DNA from: Phytobacter diazotrophicus
GTDB taxonomy: Bacteria > Pseudomonadota > Gammaproteobacteria > Enterobacterales > Enterobacteriaceae
DNA length: 64,000 bases
Assembly: GCA_004346725.1 (NCBI GenBank)
Contig: SMDE01000003.1
Span: forward strand, 372,001-436,000
Direction: 5' to 3'
The notes under the pieces are model-generated. The model was given only the letters and a program-made list of their open reading frames with translations, was not told the origin of the DNA and ran no database searches. The translations under genes were made by a program, and so were the position numbers. Positions 18,401 to 29,543 of this stretch are shown here, in pieces (the first letter of the stretch is position 1; the number at the start of each line of letters is the position of its first letter).

Positions 18401-18454
18401 CTTGTCCGAGGCTCCCTGCGTAAAGGTTAATTTTACCTTTTTAATCAGCTTCAT
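15440..18454 (-). CDS. WGR-domain protein with helical (HEAT/ARM-like) repeats
   Basis: 1,004 residues, the first gene of the retron operon. Residues 1-85 form a WGR domain, with the signature stretch YWVNFRYGRRGGTLREGTKT, as found in bacterial MolR-like proteins and eukaryotic PARPs. The rest (about 100-990) is a long run of amphipathic Leu/Ala-rich helices with repeated helix-pair units, such as HPDTGVQLLAARLLVSS and NSPVGAIRAAGIALLG, consistent with a HEAT/ARM solenoid. No catalytic motif is visible. WGR domains often bind nucleic acid, and solenoids scaffold proteins, so it may be a sensor or scaffold for the retron system. Its start is preceded by AGGGAA, and a sigma-70-like promoter lies just upstream. 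Confidence 0.85.
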   Translation of the reverse strand: MKLIKKVKLTFTQGASDKVYEVDLCEQPGNEVNRYWVNFRYGRRGGTLREGTKTPAPVDFTNAEAIFASVVVAKTNKGYVEAGSLSPSAVSAFSSSLHTLIRQIDRIKESEQRARSIWRLPQQPNAMLADWLEKGLNEEHHWLENYARLWTLGRTGNQHNLARVSPFLESSYPPLNNLAYEVYLRLGDDDDITVQRQNLLASLPSDLSQALAVGDTVAIDTHLQRHINDQNPNASTLLKTLYRVALDNPLLHQGLIRLLYVLPLRPNLFKGVRYLFKMAEFRLDAPVFALLAWRFDTTREFYSAQWDGVWVNGVGYIKPSQELLRDDSRLAYSRKTRDYLRRRSWRALRRLGARGDARYVDMACAFLLQYKKEYLVPEKQSDSGVFASDAHLFAWNAILRLHHPHYQRHRQRALWIRVSDEKDERRVEAFPQLWDQRPDALLTILCLSESEAVCTFALRAMKDNASFCQALTDSQLVQLLARPFPLIADFVLSLLTARSLTPELLLGLINSVHPQARSLALTHLNSISALFDEAELVTALLLADDAQISAWLEERFSRQPLTTSQQVTLTRALLLRLNDAQTTFSEQHALWLSMCLVSHLPAMAPLLTTENFSELLAHPDTGVQLLAARLLVSSDLAQSPLSQALLVQIHNSPVGAIRAAGIALLGKQSPELVLLQLPQLIDLLQCGEAEERQACYTLLGQLAGQHAAEVFAGLFPLVFKKEAHEGAHQALLTFFTHKLNACLQSLDKDTIWRLIHARSLAAQSLGRECLLARSPLAWSVNQWVALANHPDHYIRDYALKAFTSHVDVVREQSSAALELLESDWPATREFGFAYFRQNYPSPGWTPELIVKVCDSNRDDVQAYGRELLQTFFQREQGEAYLLKLSQHPSLTVQTFVTHFFDEYATGKPDVILALKPCFLTILSQVNRGRVAKDRTLAFLTQQAAASPLVLEMVVSLLTRLSLTVVQKDKAPLIKAMLQLQKQYPHLNLPLDIIARPEQGAPHAG

Positions 18455-18486
18455 AACCGTTCCCTTCCCTGTTAGCGCCGGAAACG

Positions 18487-18515
18487 ATTGTACTCAATAT
18501 CGCCAGTTCTGTCTT
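18487..18515 (-). promoter_or_regulatory. Promoter of the retron operon
   Basis: On the minus strand: -35 AAGACA (18510-18515), 17-bp spacer, -10 TACAAT (18487-18492). It lies 33 bp before the WGR gene start and just after the purL terminator, so the cassette has its own promoter. Confidence 0.6.
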
Positions 18516-18539
18516 TTAGATAAGCAACCGGAAAGAGGA

Positions 18540-18570
18540 AGCACGCCCGACCATGTGGGCCGGGCGTGCT
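18540..18570 (-). terminator. purL terminator
   Basis: AGCACGCCCG and CGGGCGTGCT form a perfect 10-bp stem with an 11-nt loop, followed on the minus strand by a pyrimidine-rich stretch (TTCCTCTTTCC). It separates purL from the retron operon. Confidence 0.75.
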
Positions 18571-18578
18571 GGACGGGG

Positions 18579-21500
18579 TTAACCTAACTGCTTACGCGCA
18601 TTGCGGAAGATACGCATCCACGGGCTGTCCTCGCCCCAGTTTTCCGGGTGCCAGGAGTTAGAAACCGTACGGAACACACGCTCCGGATGCGGCATCATCA
18701 GCGTCACGCGACCACTTTCGTTGGTAACCGCGGTAATACCGTTTGGCGAACCGTTCGGGTTAGCCGGATAGGTTTGGGTCACTTTACCGAAGTTATCGAC
18801 AAAGCGCAGCGCCACCAGACCTTTGCTTTCAAGCTGAGCCAGATGTGCGTCATCACGCACTTCCACGCGGCCTTCACCGTGGGAAACCGCGATAGGCATT
18901 TGTGAACCGACCATACCCTGCAGCAGCAGCGACGGACTTTGGGTCACTTCGACCAGGCTGAAACGCGCTTCGAAGCGGTCAGAGTTGTTACGCACAAAAC
19001 GTGGCCACAACTCACTGCCCGGCACCAGCTCACGCAGGTTAGACATCATCTGGCAGCCGTTACATACGCCCAGCGCCAGCGTCTGCGGACGGTGGAAGAA
19101 GGTTTCGAACTCATCGCGCACGCGGTTGTTGAACAGAATTGATTTCGCCCAACCTTCACCCGCGCCCAGTACGTCACCGTAAGAGAAGCCGCCACAGGCA
19201 ACCAGCGCCTGGAAATCTTCCAGACCGGTACGCCCGGCCAGCAGATCGCTCATGTGGATGTCGATGGCATCAAAGCCCGCACGGTAAAACGCCGCCGCCA
19301 TCTCCACGTGGGAGTTAACGCCCTGCTCACGTAGCACGGCCACTTTCGGGCGCGCGCCGGTCGCAATATAGGGTGCCGCAATGTCTTCGTTAATATCGAA
19401 AGAGAGCTTCACGTTCAGGCCCGGGTCGCTATCGTTGGCTTTCGCCTGATGCTCTTCGTCAGCGCATTCCGGGTTGTCACGCAGGCGCTGCATCTGCCAG
19501 GTGGTCTCTGCCCACCACATACGCAGGGTGGTACGACTTTCGCTGAACACAGCCTGACCTGCCGCCTCGATAACAAACCGATCGCTCGCCGTGGCCTGAC
19601 CCAGGTAGTGAACACAATCCGCCAGACCGTTTGCCGCCAGCAGCGCTTCCACCGCTTCACGGTCCGCGGCACGAACCTGAATGACGCCACCCAGTTCTTC
19701 GTTAAACAGCGCCGCCAGATGATCCTGGCCCAGTGCGGCGATATCCACATTCACACCGCAGTGACCGGCAAACGCCATTTCGGCCAGCGTCACCAGCAGA
19801 CCACCGTCGGAACGGTCATGCCAGGCCAGCAGTTTGCCCTCTGCCACCAGCGCCTGCATCGCATTCCAGAAACCTTTCAGTTGCTGGACATCACGCACAT
19901 CGGCAGTTTTATCGCCCAGTTGACGGTAAACCTGCGCCAGCGCGGTTGCGCCCAGCGCATTGTGGCCTTTACCCAGATCAATCAACAGCAGGGCGTTGTC
20001 TTCGGTAGAAAGTTGCGGCGTCACGGTACGACGCACATCTTCGACGCGGGCAAAAGCGGTGATCACCAGCGACAACGGCGAGGTCATCTCGCGCTGCTCG
20101 TGACCTTCCTGCCAGCGGGTCTTCATCGACATAGAGTCTTTACCCACCGGAATGGTCAGGCCCAGCGCCGGGCAGAGTTCCTCACCCACGGCTTTTACCG
20201 CGTCGTACAACCCGGCGTCTTCACCCGGATGACCGGCTGCGGACATCCAGTTTGCCGAGAGCTTAATGCGGTTGAGTTCACCGATTTGCGTGGCAGCCAT
20301 GTTGGTCAGGGACTCACCGACCGCCAGACGGGCAGAGGCGGCGAAGTCCAGCAGTGCCACCGGCGCACGTTCACCGATGGACATCGCTTCGCCGTAGTAG
20401 CTGTCCAGGCTGGCGGTGGTCACCGCACAGTTAGCGACAGGCACCTGCCACGGGCCAACCATCTGATCGCGCGACACCATACCGGTGACGGTACGGTCGC
20501 CGATGGTCACCAGGAAGGTTTTCTCGGCGACGGCAGGCAGATGCAGCACACGGTTTACCGCGTCCGCAATAGAAATGTCACGTGAATCGATGGCTTCACC
20601 GGCCGCTTTACGTGTTTGCACGTCGCGGGTCATTTTTGGGGTTTTACCCAGCAGCACATCCAGCGGCAAATCGATCGGCTGGTTGTCGAAGTGGCTGTCG
20701 CTCATGGTCAGATGTTGCTCTGCCACGGCTTCACCAATCACTGCGTACGGGGCGCGTTCGCGGCGGCAAAGTTCATCAAACAGCGGTAACTGATCGGCCG
20801 CAACGGACAGGACATAACGCTCCTGGGATTCGTTACACCAGATTTCCAGCGGGCTCATCCCCGGTTCGTCGCTAAGGATGTCGCGCAACTGGAATTTACC
20901 ACCGCGCCCACCATCGCTTACCAGTTCCGGCATGGCGTTCGACAGACCGCCCGCCCCCACATCATGGATAAACTGGATCGGGTTGGCATCACCCAGTTGC
21001 CAGCAGCGGTCAATCACTTCCTGGCAACGACGCTCCATTTCCGGGTTGTCACGCTGGACGGAAGCAAAATCCAGGTCCGCGTCAGACTGGCCGGAGGCCA
21101 TGGAGGAGGCAGCGCCGCCGCCCAGACCGATGTTCATCGCCGGGCCGCCGAGGACGATCAGTTTCGCGCCAACGGTGATCTCACCTTTTTGTACGTGATC
21201 GGCGCGAATGTTGCCGATACCGCCTGCCAGCATGATCGGTTTATGATAGCCACGCAGCTCTTCGCCGTTGTGGCTGTTCACTTTCTCTTCGTAAGTACGG
21301 AAATACCCGGTCAGCGCCGGACGGCCAAATTCATTGTTAAATGCCGCGCCACCGAGTGGGCCTTCGGTCATGATATCCAGTGCGGAAACGATACGTTCCG
21401 GCTTACCGAAATCTTCTTCCCACGGCTGTTCAAAACCCGGAATACGCAGGTTAGAAACGGAGAAGCCCACCAGACCCGCTTTCGGTTTCGCGCCACGCCC

Positions 21501-22466
21501 GGTCGCGCCTTCGTCACGGATTTCACCACCAGAACCGGTTGCCGCGCCCGGCCACGGAGAAATCGCCGTCGGGTGGTTGTGGGTTTCCACTTTCATCAGA
21601 ATGTGCGCCGCTTCCTGGTGGAAGTCATAACGACCATTCTCGTGGTCAGCGAAGAAACGCCCGACCTCAGAACCTTCCATCACCGCAGCGTTGTCTTTAT
21701 AGGCAGACAGCACATAGTCCGGGGTTTTCTCGAAGGTGTTTTTGATCATCTTAAACAGCGACTTTGGCTGCTGTTTGCCGTCAATCACCCAGTCTGCGTT
21801 GAAGATTTTATGACGGCAGTGTTCAGAGTTCGCCTGAGCAAACATGTAGAGTTCAATATCATTCGGGTTGCGGCCAAGGCGGCTAAACGCATCCTGCAGA
21901 TAATCAATTTCGTCTTCCGCCAGTGCAAGGCCGAGACGCACGTTAGCGTCAATCAGCGCCTGACGCCCTTCACCTAACAGATCCACACTTTGCACCGGCG
22001 CAGGCTGATGATGTTCAAACAGGCGTGCCGCATCCGCTTCGGCGGTAAATACGGTCTCCATCATGCGGTCATGCAGTTCAGCCGCCACGCTTGCCCATTG
22101 CGCTTCGGTCAGCGTTGAGGCCTCAACATAGTAGGCCACGCCGCGCTCAAGGCGATTGATTTTGCCAAGGTCGCAGTTGTGCGCGATATCCGTTGCTTTA
22201 GAAGACCAGGGGGAGATGGTGCCAGGGCGGGGCGTAACGAGAAGTAATTTTCCGGTTGGGGTATGGCTGCTCAAGTTCGGACCATATTTCAGCAGGCGTT
22301 GCAGCCGCGTGAGCTCTTCCTCGTTCAGCCGATCGTTCACATCGGCAAAATGGACATACTCAGCGTAAATATTGCTCACCGGGAGCCGGGCTGCCTGAAA
22401 ACGCGCCAGCAGTTTGTTGATACGAAATGCGGACAGTGCAGGCGAACCACGCAGAATTTCCATCAT
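18579..22466 (-). CDS. purL: Phosphoribosylformylglycinamidine synthase
   Basis: 1,295 residues, identical in length to E. coli PurL, starting [20 protein letters not shown]. It is a single-chain (large-type) FGAM synthase: N-terminal PurS-like domain, two AIRS-like ATP domains including [21 protein letters not shown], and a C-terminal class I glutaminase domain with catalytic Cys in [10 protein letters not shown] and His/Glu further on. It catalyses the fourth step of purine synthesis, using glutamine and ATP in the cytosol. The promoter carries a PurR operator. The retron cassette follows downstream, where E. coli has glmY directly. Confidence 0.98.
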   Translation of the reverse strand: MMEILRGSPALSAFRINKLLARFQAARLPVSNIYAEYVHFADVNDRLNEEELTRLQRLLKYGPNLSSHTPTGKLLLVTPRPGTISPWSSKATDIAHNCDLGKINRLERGVAYYVEASTLTEAQWASVAAELHDRMMETVFTAEADAARLFEHHQPAPVQSVDLLGEGRQALIDANVRLGLALAEDEIDYLQDAFSRLGRNPNDIELYMFAQANSEHCRHKIFNADWVIDGKQQPKSLFKMIKNTFEKTPDYVLSAYKDNAAVMEGSEVGRFFADHENGRYDFHQEAAHILMKVETHNHPTAISPWPGAATGSGGEIRDEGATGRGAKPKAGLVGFSVSNLRIPGFEQPWEEDFGKPERIVSALDIMTEGPLGGAAFNNEFGRPALTGYFRTYEEKVNSHNGEELRGYHKPIMLAGGIGNIRADHVQKGEITVGAKLIVLGGPAMNIGLGGGAASSMASGQSDADLDFASVQRDNPEMERRCQEVIDRCWQLGDANPIQFIHDVGAGGLSNAMPELVSDGGRGGKFQLRDILSDEPGMSPLEIWCNESQERYVLSVAADQLPLFDELCRRERAPYAVIGEAVAEQHLTMSDSHFDNQPIDLPLDVLLGKTPKMTRDVQTRKAAGEAIDSRDISIADAVNRVLHLPAVAEKTFLVTIGDRTVTGMVSRDQMVGPWQVPVANCAVTTASLDSYYGEAMSIGERAPVALLDFAASARLAVGESLTNMAATQIGELNRIKLSANWMSAAGHPGEDAGLYDAVKAVGEELCPALGLTIPVGKDSMSMKTRWQEGHEQREMTSPLSLVITAFARVEDVRRTVTPQLSTEDNALLLIDLGKGHNALGATALAQVYRQLGDKTADVRDVQQLKGFWNAMQALVAEGKLLAWHDRSDGGLLVTLAEMAFAGHCGVNVDIAALGQDHLAALFNEELGGVIQVRAADREAVEALLAANGLADCVHYLGQATASDRFVIEAAGQAVFSESRTTLRMWWAETTWQMQRLRDNPECADEEHQAKANDSDPGLNVKLSFDINEDIAAPYIATGARPKVAVLREQGVNSHVEMAAAFYRAGFDAIDIHMSDLLAGRTGLEDFQALVACGGFSYGDVLGAGEGWAKSILFNNRVRDEFETFFHRPQTLALGVCNGCQMMSNLRELVPGSELWPRFVRNNSDRFEARFSLVEVTQSPSLLLQGMVGSQMPIAVSHGEGRVEVRDDAHLAQLESKGLVALRFVDNFGKVTQTYPANPNGSPNGITAVTNESGRVTLMMPHPERVFRTVSNSWHPENWGEDSPWMRIFRNARKQLG

Positions 22467-22518
22467 AAGTCTCTCGTCTTCGAAGCTTTAAGTGTGCATC
22501 AGGGGGAAAACGGGCGTC

Positions 22519-22557
22519 ATTATAGAGAATCCTGAGCGGTGACGAAACCGTTTGCGT
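22519..22557 (-). promoter_or_regulatory. purL promoter with PurR operator
   Basis: On the minus strand ACGCAAACGGTTTCGT (22542-22557) is a PurR box, followed by the -10 TATAAT (22519-22524). The -35-like TTTCGT, 17 bp from the -10, lies inside the operator, so PurR bound there would block RNA polymerase. Confidence 0.85.
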
Positions 22558-22722
22558 CGAAATAAAATCTTGAGTGGCATTTCGCAGCAAACCGTAGCGG
22601 CTTCGCTAATTAGTTGCCAACTGGCGTATTGTTGCGCAAAATGCCGCTCAACGACCGATAAACATCCTTGTATTCATGGCGGCTATTTATTGAGGCATCG
22701 CACGGCGCAGAGAATTAACTAA

Positions 22723-24793
<2,071 letters not shown>

Positions 24794-24840
24794 TTAACAA
24801 GCGGGGCGCATTATACACAGCCGTTATGTGTTGCACACGC

Positions 24841-25476
24841 TCATTCCAGTTGCTGGAGCTGTCCACGCGGCGTCACCCGCCAGCGATGCTGGCAAAAATA
24901 GAGCAGTGGGTTGTCCTGTTTACTGTCGCTATAGCCACTGTACAGACGCAGCGGCGTGCCGATTTTGCGCTCAAGCTGAGCAACTTTTTCATGCCCCAGA
25001 CAACGCAATGTAAGCACCCACCCACCGTAGCGGCGCTCAATCTGGCTGGCGATAATATTCACTCGCGGCAGCCAGGGGGTATCAAAATAGACCTGTTCCA
25101 CCAATGGCTGCGGCGAACCGGTGATAAGCCAGATATCTGCATCGGAGGCCAGAAGATAGTTGGTGAGTCGTTCCTGCACCACCGGAAATGCCGTGACATG
25201 CCCGCGAAACCAGGTGGCAAATTTCTGCTCAAGCCGCTTAAGGTGCGTTTCGCTGTGGCCGAAAGTACATGCCCATAACAGCAGACTCATTGGCCAGCGC
25301 GCGGCGCGCCCTTTGACTAACAGAGCAACGCCAATGACGGGCAGTAAAGGCAGAACCAGCAAGACATTCAGAGGGTGATGGCGCAACGCGTAGCGCAGGA
25401 ATGTGCCGAACATATCCTGCTGATGTAAAGTGCCATCAAGATCAAAAAAGACAATGCGACGCTCGCTGGTAGCCAA
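24841..25476 (-). CDS. pgpC: Phosphatidylglycerophosphatase C
   Basis: 211 residues, matching E. coli PgpC (YfhB) in length. HAD superfamily: nucleophile motif FFDLDGTL (Asp11, Asp13), a membrane segment at about 33-55, motif II LITGS and a C-terminal GYSDSKQDN motif. It dephosphorylates phosphatidylglycerol phosphate at the inner membrane, redundant with PgpA and PgpB. The start is TTG with a GAGGAG ribosome site, 3 bases after the murP-like stop, so it may be read through from murQP. Confidence 0.93.
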   Translation of the reverse strand: MATSERRIVFFDLDGTLHQQDMFGTFLRYALRHHPLNVLLVLPLLPVIGVALLVKGRAARWPMSLLLWACTFGHSETHLKRLEQKFATWFRGHVTAFPVVQERLTNYLLASDADIWLITGSPQPLVEQVYFDTPWLPRVNIIASQIERRYGGWVLTLRCLGHEKVAQLERKIGTPLRLYSGYSDSKQDNPLLYFCQHRWRVTPRGQLQQLE

Positions 25477-25479
25477 ATG

Positions 25480-26838
25480 TTACTCCTCAGGATCGGTGAA
25501 ACCCAACAGCCAGGTAAACAGGAACCCGGCTATCACTGCTACCAAATAGCCTAACAGATAGAGCATCACTTTTCCGGTAACAATGGTTAACGCAAGCGGT
25601 AATCCGGAGATGCCGAAGGTGATAACCGTCGCCACTTTCCAGTAGCTTATCAGCGCACCGCCCACGGCGCCGCCTAAACACGCGCCGAGAAAAGGTTTCC
25701 CCAGCGGCAGGGTGACACCGAAAATCAGCGGTTCGCCAATCCCCAGTAATCCCACCGGGAGTGCGCCTTTGATTACTTTTTTCAGGCGGGCATTACGGGT
25801 TTTCATGAGCACCGCAATCGCCGCCCCCACCTGCCCGACACCCGCCATCGCCAGAATCGGGAACAGGGCGTTGTAACCATGCGCCTGTACCAGCTCTACG
25901 TGGATGGGCACCAGCCCCTGATGAAGCCCGGTAAGAACGAGCGGCAGAAATGCGCCTGCAAGGATAGCCCCCACCAGCAGGCCACCGCGATCAATAGCCC
26001 AGGAAGCCCCGTGCGCGATGCCCTCGGAAATCACGCCGCCCAAGGGTTGTAGCGCAATAATCGCCACCATTCCTGCGATAAGCGTGGTCAGCAACGGGTT
26101 AAGGATAAGCTCGATCGAGCCGGGCAGAATGTCGCGAAATTTTTTCTCAATCCAGCACATTAAGGCCACGACCAGTAACACCGCGATAACCCCACCACGG
26201 CCCGGCTGCAGCGCCTCGCCAAACAGGGTAATTTGCGCCAGTTGTGGGCTGGAGAGAATCCCGGCCATCACCCCGCCCAGCGCCTGCGAGCCGCCAAATA
26301 CCTTCGCGGTATTTACCCCCACCAGAATATTCATGATGGCAAACACGGCGCTACCAAAAATGGCCAGCAAACCGAGCATATTGGGGTATTGTGTTGCAAA
26401 ATCGCCGACGATGTCCGGACGTTTGAGGATATTGATAATACCCGTGATAAGGCCCGAGGCGATAAACGCCGGGATCAGCGGAATAAAGACGTTTGCCAGC
26501 TTACGCAGCGCATCACTCATTGGGGCTTTGTATTTGGCTTTCGCCTGTGCCTTGTTACGCTCGACATTATCTAGCGCCGCGTCCGCCCCGCTCATTTGTG
26601 ATCGCATCGCATCCACCACCTGCGCCGCCTTACCCGGCCCGACAATAAACTGATGCTGCTGGCCCTGTTTGACATAGCCGCTAACCCCTGGCAACTGTTT
26701 TGTGGCCGCCAGGTCCAGCTTCGCGTCATCGAAAAGTTCGACGCGCACGCGGGTCATGCAGTTTTCAAGACGCTGAATGTTACCCTGCCCGCCCACCCCG
26801 TTGAGGATGGCGCTGGCGAGCGCTGCTGTTTTGTCCAT
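25480..26838 (-). CDS. murP: PTS EIIBC permease, MurP-like (N-acetylmuramic acid)
   Basis: 452 residues. The N-terminal EIIB domain (1-90) has the phosphocysteine Cys27 in the motif ENCMTRVRV. The EIIC domain (about 110-448) has the usual GLHQG, GIGEPLIFGVTLP and PTS-glucose-family loops. There is no EIIA domain, so it should rely on Crr (EIIA-Glc), as E. coli MurP does. Similarity to E. coli MurP (474 residues) is moderate, and the substrate call rests mainly on murQ lying 10 bases upstream. It would import MurNAc as MurNAc-6-phosphate. Other sugar EIIBCs of the sucrose/maltose group remain possible. Confidence 0.78.
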   Translation of the reverse strand: MDKTAALASAILNGVGGQGNIQRLENCMTRVRVELFDDAKLDLAATKQLPGVSGYVKQGQQHQFIVGPGKAAQVVDAMRSQMSGADAALDNVERNKAQAKAKYKAPMSDALRKLANVFIPLIPAFIASGLITGIINILKRPDIVGDFATQYPNMLGLLAIFGSAVFAIMNILVGVNTAKVFGGSQALGGVMAGILSSPQLAQITLFGEALQPGRGGVIAVLLVVALMCWIEKKFRDILPGSIELILNPLLTTLIAGMVAIIALQPLGGVISEGIAHGASWAIDRGGLLVGAILAGAFLPLVLTGLHQGLVPIHVELVQAHGYNALFPILAMAGVGQVGAAIAVLMKTRNARLKKVIKGALPVGLLGIGEPLIFGVTLPLGKPFLGACLGGAVGGALISYWKVATVITFGISGLPLALTIVTGKVMLYLLGYLVAVIAGFLFTWLLGFTDPEE

Positions 26839-26848
26839 ACACGCCTCT

Positions 26849-27742
26849 TTAGTTTTCTAACGCCGCCCGTAAAAAGCCCTGATGCGCCGTCAGTTTCGCG
26901 CGTGCCGCAGGCGCATCAAGCCCGGTCAACACCATCAAAATGGCCGGTTTGACGTCGAAATCAGTCTGCTTTAGTACGCTTTCCGCGACATCACGCGTGA
27001 CGCCTGTTGCCTCTACTACCATGCGACAGGCACGGTCCACCAGCTTGATATTGGTCGCTTTCATATCGACCATCAGGTTTTGATAAACCTTGCCAAATTT
27101 CACCATCGCCCCGGTGGAAATCATATTGAGTACCAATTTCTGCGCAGTGCCCGATTTCAGACGCGTGGAGCCAGTGAGCGCCTCCGGGCCAACCACCGGT
27201 GAAATGGCAATATCCGCTTCATGGGCAATAGGGGAATCCGGGTTACAGGAGATCGCCACGGTGGTGCAGCCCACGGCATTGGCATATTTCAGGCCGCCGA
27301 TGACATAGGGCGTGCGCCCGGACGCTGCCAGCCCCACCACCAGATCCGCAGAGTTCAGTGAGAGGGCTTTCAAATCGTCCTCGCCGAGCTGTGCATTGTC
27401 TTCCGCCCCTTCAACGGCTTTGAGCAATGCCCCAGGCCCACCGGCAATAAGCCCGACCACCAGACCGTGCGGCACGCCAAAGGTCGGCGGGCACTCAGAA
27501 GCATCCAGCACCCCAAGTCGCCCACTGGTACCGGCGCCCATATAAATAATTCTGCCGCCCGCTTTCAACGCCAGCGCCGCCGCATCCACCGCCCTGGCAA
27601 CTTCCGGTAAGGTGGCTTTTACTGCCTGAGCGACCAGCGTATCCTGTTGGTTAAAACGGTTAACTAATTCGATGGTCGTTAATGCGTCTAAATCCATAGT
27701 TTCTGGATTGCGTGTCTCGGAAACCAGTGCGCCAAGATTCAT
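26849..27742 (-). CDS. murQ: N-acetylmuramic acid 6-phosphate etherase
   Basis: 297 residues, a SIS-domain hydrolase. Phosphate-binding loop [11 protein letters not shown] and catalytic acids Glu83 (ASECPPTFG) and Glu114 (EGAEDN) are present. It removes D-lactate from MurNAc-6-P to give GlcNAc-6-P, needed both for murein recycling (after AnmK) and for use of external MurNAc. It has a ribosome site AGGAGC. It is the first gene of murQ-murP, divergent from the RpiR regulator gene yfhH across a 117-bp gap with two palindromes. Confidence 0.95.
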   Translation of the reverse strand: MNLGALVSETRNPETMDLDALTTIELVNRFNQQDTLVAQAVKATLPEVARAVDAAALALKAGGRIIYMGAGTSGRLGVLDASECPPTFGVPHGLVVGLIAGGPGALLKAVEGAEDNAQLGEDDLKALSLNSADLVVGLAASGRTPYVIGGLKYANAVGCTTVAISCNPDSPIAHEADIAISPVVGPEALTGSTRLKSGTAQKLVLNMISTGAMVKFGKVYQNLMVDMKATNIKLVDRACRMVVEATGVTRDVAESVLKQTDFDVKPAILMVLTGLDAPAARAKLTAHQGFLRAALEN

Positions 27743-27755
27743 TTTTGCTCCTAAA

Positions 27756-27800
27756 GAATTTTTTATTCATAATAATAGCAAGACATGGAATATAAAATTC
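27756..27800. promoter_or_regulatory. Paired GAAT-N5-ATTC palindromes between murQ and yfhH
   Basis: GAATTTTTTATTC (27756-27768) and GAATATAAAATTC (27788-27800) share the pattern GAAT-N5-ATTC and are 32 bp apart centre to centre. RpiR-family regulators bind AT-rich palindromes of this kind. They are candidate YfhH operators for murQP and yfhH; this is inferred from the pattern and position. Confidence 0.55.
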
Positions 27801-27859
27801 ATTTGCCTGCGTCAAATGCGTATTTGTAATTGTGGTCACATTTTGCCTCAGGAGACGTG

Positions 27860-28708
27860 ATGAACTGTTTACTTAGTATTCGCCAGCGTTATGCCGGATT
27901 TGCACAGAGCGATAAGAAGCTGGCGGATTTCTTGCTGGCCGAGCCCGATCGCGCTCGTCATTTAAGCTCTCAGCAACTGGCGCTGGAGGCGGGAGTGAGT
28001 CAGTCGAGCGTGGTGAAATTTGCCCAGAAGCTGGGGTTCAAAGGCTTTCCGGCACTGAAACTGGCGATCAGCGAGGCACTCGCCAGCAGCCCGGATCCCT
28101 TTTCCATCACTGTGCACAATCAGATTCTCGGTGACGATACGCTGCGCGTGGTTGGCGAAAAGCTTATCAATGAGAATCTGAGCGCCATGCGCGCCACCCT
28201 GGATGTGAACAGCGAAGAGAAGCTACAGCAAAGCGTGGAGATGCTGCGCACGGCAAGACGTATTGTGTTGACCGGGATTGGCGCGTCCGGTCTGGTGGCG
28301 CGTAATTTCGGCTGGAAACTCATGAAAATTGGCCTGAATGCCATAGTCGAGCAGGATATGCACGCCCTGCTGGCCACGGTGCAGGCGATGGATCCACAAG
28401 ATCTGTTGTTACCGATCTCGTACTCCGGCGAGCGCCGTGAGATCAATATGGCTGCCGATGAAATGTTGCGCGCCGGTGGACGCATTCTGGCGATTACCGG
28501 TTTCACACCTAACGCCCTGCAACAGCGCGCCAGCCACTGTCTGTACACAATTGCCGAAGAACAGGCGACCCGCAGCGCGGCTATCTCATCGACCAGCGCC
28601 CAAACGATGCTCACCGATCTTTTATTTATGGCCCTGGTTCAGCGCGATCTGGAACATGCGCCGGAGCGTATTCGTCACAGCGAGGAGCTGGTAAAAAAAC
28701 TGGTTTGA
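27860..28708 (+). CDS. yfhH: YfhH, RpiR-family transcriptional regulator
   Basis: 282 residues from ATG 27860, with AGGAGACG before it; same length and start (MNCLL) as E. coli YfhH. An N-terminal RpiR helix-turn-helix lies at about residues 1-77 (LALEAGVSQSSVVKFAQKLG), and a SIS sugar-phosphate domain at about 125-260 (LTGIGASGLVARNFGWKLM). In E. coli K-12 yfhH is an orphan gene; here it is divergent from murQ-murP. That makes it the likely MurNAc-6-P-responsive regulator of that operon, a role MurR plays at the separate E. coli murQP locus. Confidence 0.9.
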   Translation: MNCLLSIRQRYAGFAQSDKKLADFLLAEPDRARHLSSQQLALEAGVSQSSVVKFAQKLGFKGFPALKLAISEALASSPDPFSITVHNQILGDDTLRVVGEKLINENLSAMRATLDVNSEEKLQQSVEMLRTARRIVLTGIGASGLVARNFGWKLMKIGLNAIVEQDMHALLATVQAMDPQDLLLPISYSGERREINMAADEMLRAGGRILAITGFTPNALQQRASHCLYTIAEEQATRSAAISSTSAQTMLTDLLFMALVQRDLEHAPERIRHSEELVKKLV

Positions 28709-28766
28709 ACAGGGAATGATCGTATAATGCCCGCCCTGTTTGTGTGAGGTTTCTGAGATTTTCCTG

Positions 28767-29027
28767 ATGGCGCTGTTAATCACCAAAAAATGCATCAATT
28801 GCGATATGTGCGAGCCCGAATGCCCTAATGAGGCCATTTCGATGGGCGAGAGCATTTATGAGATTAACAGCGATCGCTGCACGGAATGTATTGGACACTA
28901 CGAAACACCGACCTGCCAGAAAGTGTGCCCGATCCCCAATACCATTTTGAAAGATCCGGCACATGTCGAAAGCGAAGAGCAGTTGTGGGACAAGTTTGTA
29001 CAAATGCACCACGCGGATAAGATCTAG
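28767..29027 (+). CDS. yfhL: YfhL, 2[4Fe-4S] ferredoxin
   Basis: 86 residues from ATG 28767, nearly identical to E. coli YfhL. Two cluster motifs are visible: CINCDMCEPECP near the N-terminus, and CTECIGHYETPTCQKVCP with the extra loop typical of Alvin-type (Allochromatium) ferredoxins. It is a low-potential cytosolic electron carrier; the partner is not well defined. A -10 TATAAT-like element (cgTATAATgc) lies at about 28725-28730, just after yfhH. Confidence 0.95.
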   Translation: MALLITKKCINCDMCEPECPNEAISMGESIYEINSDRCTECIGHYETPTCQKVCPIPNTILKDPAHVESEEQLWDKFVQMHHADKI

Positions 29028-29062
29028 AACCTCACTCAGGGCTATTACTTGTCATTTTAAGC

Positions 29063-29149
29063 CAGGGCAGTGCTCGCAATCCTCACGTACCTGAGTACGC
29101 TCCGGTTTCTGCTATGCGAGTTCAAACTGACATCGCCAATGACGCCCTG
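29063..29149. repeat. Nested-palindrome intergenic element between yfhL and acpS
   Basis: Three nested inverted repeats: CAGGGC/GCCCTG (29063-29068/29144-29149), CTCGCA/TGCGAG (29073-29078/29115-29120) and CGTAC/GTACG (29086-29090/29095-29099). It could fold as RNA or DNA into a branched hairpin. It looks like a dispersed enterobacterial intergenic repeat, but I cannot name the family. E. coli K-12 has the shoB/ohsC toxin-antitoxin pair in this gap; I see no short hydrophobic ORF here. Confidence 0.5.
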
Positions 29150-29162
29150 TGAAATAAGGTCC

Positions 29163-29543
29163 TTAACTCTCGATAATCACCGTCGCGCAGGCATAGCGGC
29201 GCTCATCTGCCAGCGTGACATGCATGTGCGCCACGCCCAGTTTTTCCGCAAGCGCTAACGCTTCACCCCACAGCCGCAGACAAGGCTTGCCCAGCTCGTC
29301 GTTAAATACTTCAAACTGGTTAAACGCGAGCCCGTTGCGGATACCCGTTCCAAACGCTTTTGCCGCCGCTTCTTTGACGGCAAAGCGTTTGGCGAGAAAA
29401 CGCACCGGTTGCTGATGCCTCTCCCAGATGGCCCATTCATTGTCGCTTAACACGCGTTTTGCCAGGCGATCGCCGCTACGGGCAATCACCGCTTCAATAC
29501 GCTCAATTTCGACAATATCTGTGCCAATGCCAAGAATAGCCAT
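29163..29543 (-). CDS. acpS: Holo-[acyl-carrier-protein] synthase
   Basis: 126 residues (E. coli 126). Mg2+-binding Asp in [14 protein letters not shown] near the N-terminus and the second motif [13 protein letters not shown] near residue 60 are intact. The trimer transfers 4'-phosphopantetheine from CoA to apo-ACP; essential for lipid synthesis. Its ATG overlaps the pdxJ stop by one base (TAATG), so the genes are coupled. Confidence 0.97.
   Translation of the reverse strand: MAILGIGTDIVEIERIEAVIARSGDRLAKRVLSDNEWAIWERHQQPVRFLAKRFAVKEAAAKAFGTGIRNGLAFNQFEVFNDELGKPCLRLWGEALALAEKLGVAHMHVTLADERRYACATVIIES

Noticed and set aside
11786-18540. Search for integrase, transposase, tRNA or target-site repeats around the retron cassette
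   Set aside because: None could be recognised by eye; the mode of insertion is left open.
19449-21977. Long plus-strand frames of 378 and 337 codons
   Set aside because: Both lie opposite purL, whose reading frame is intact and matches the E. coli protein in length.
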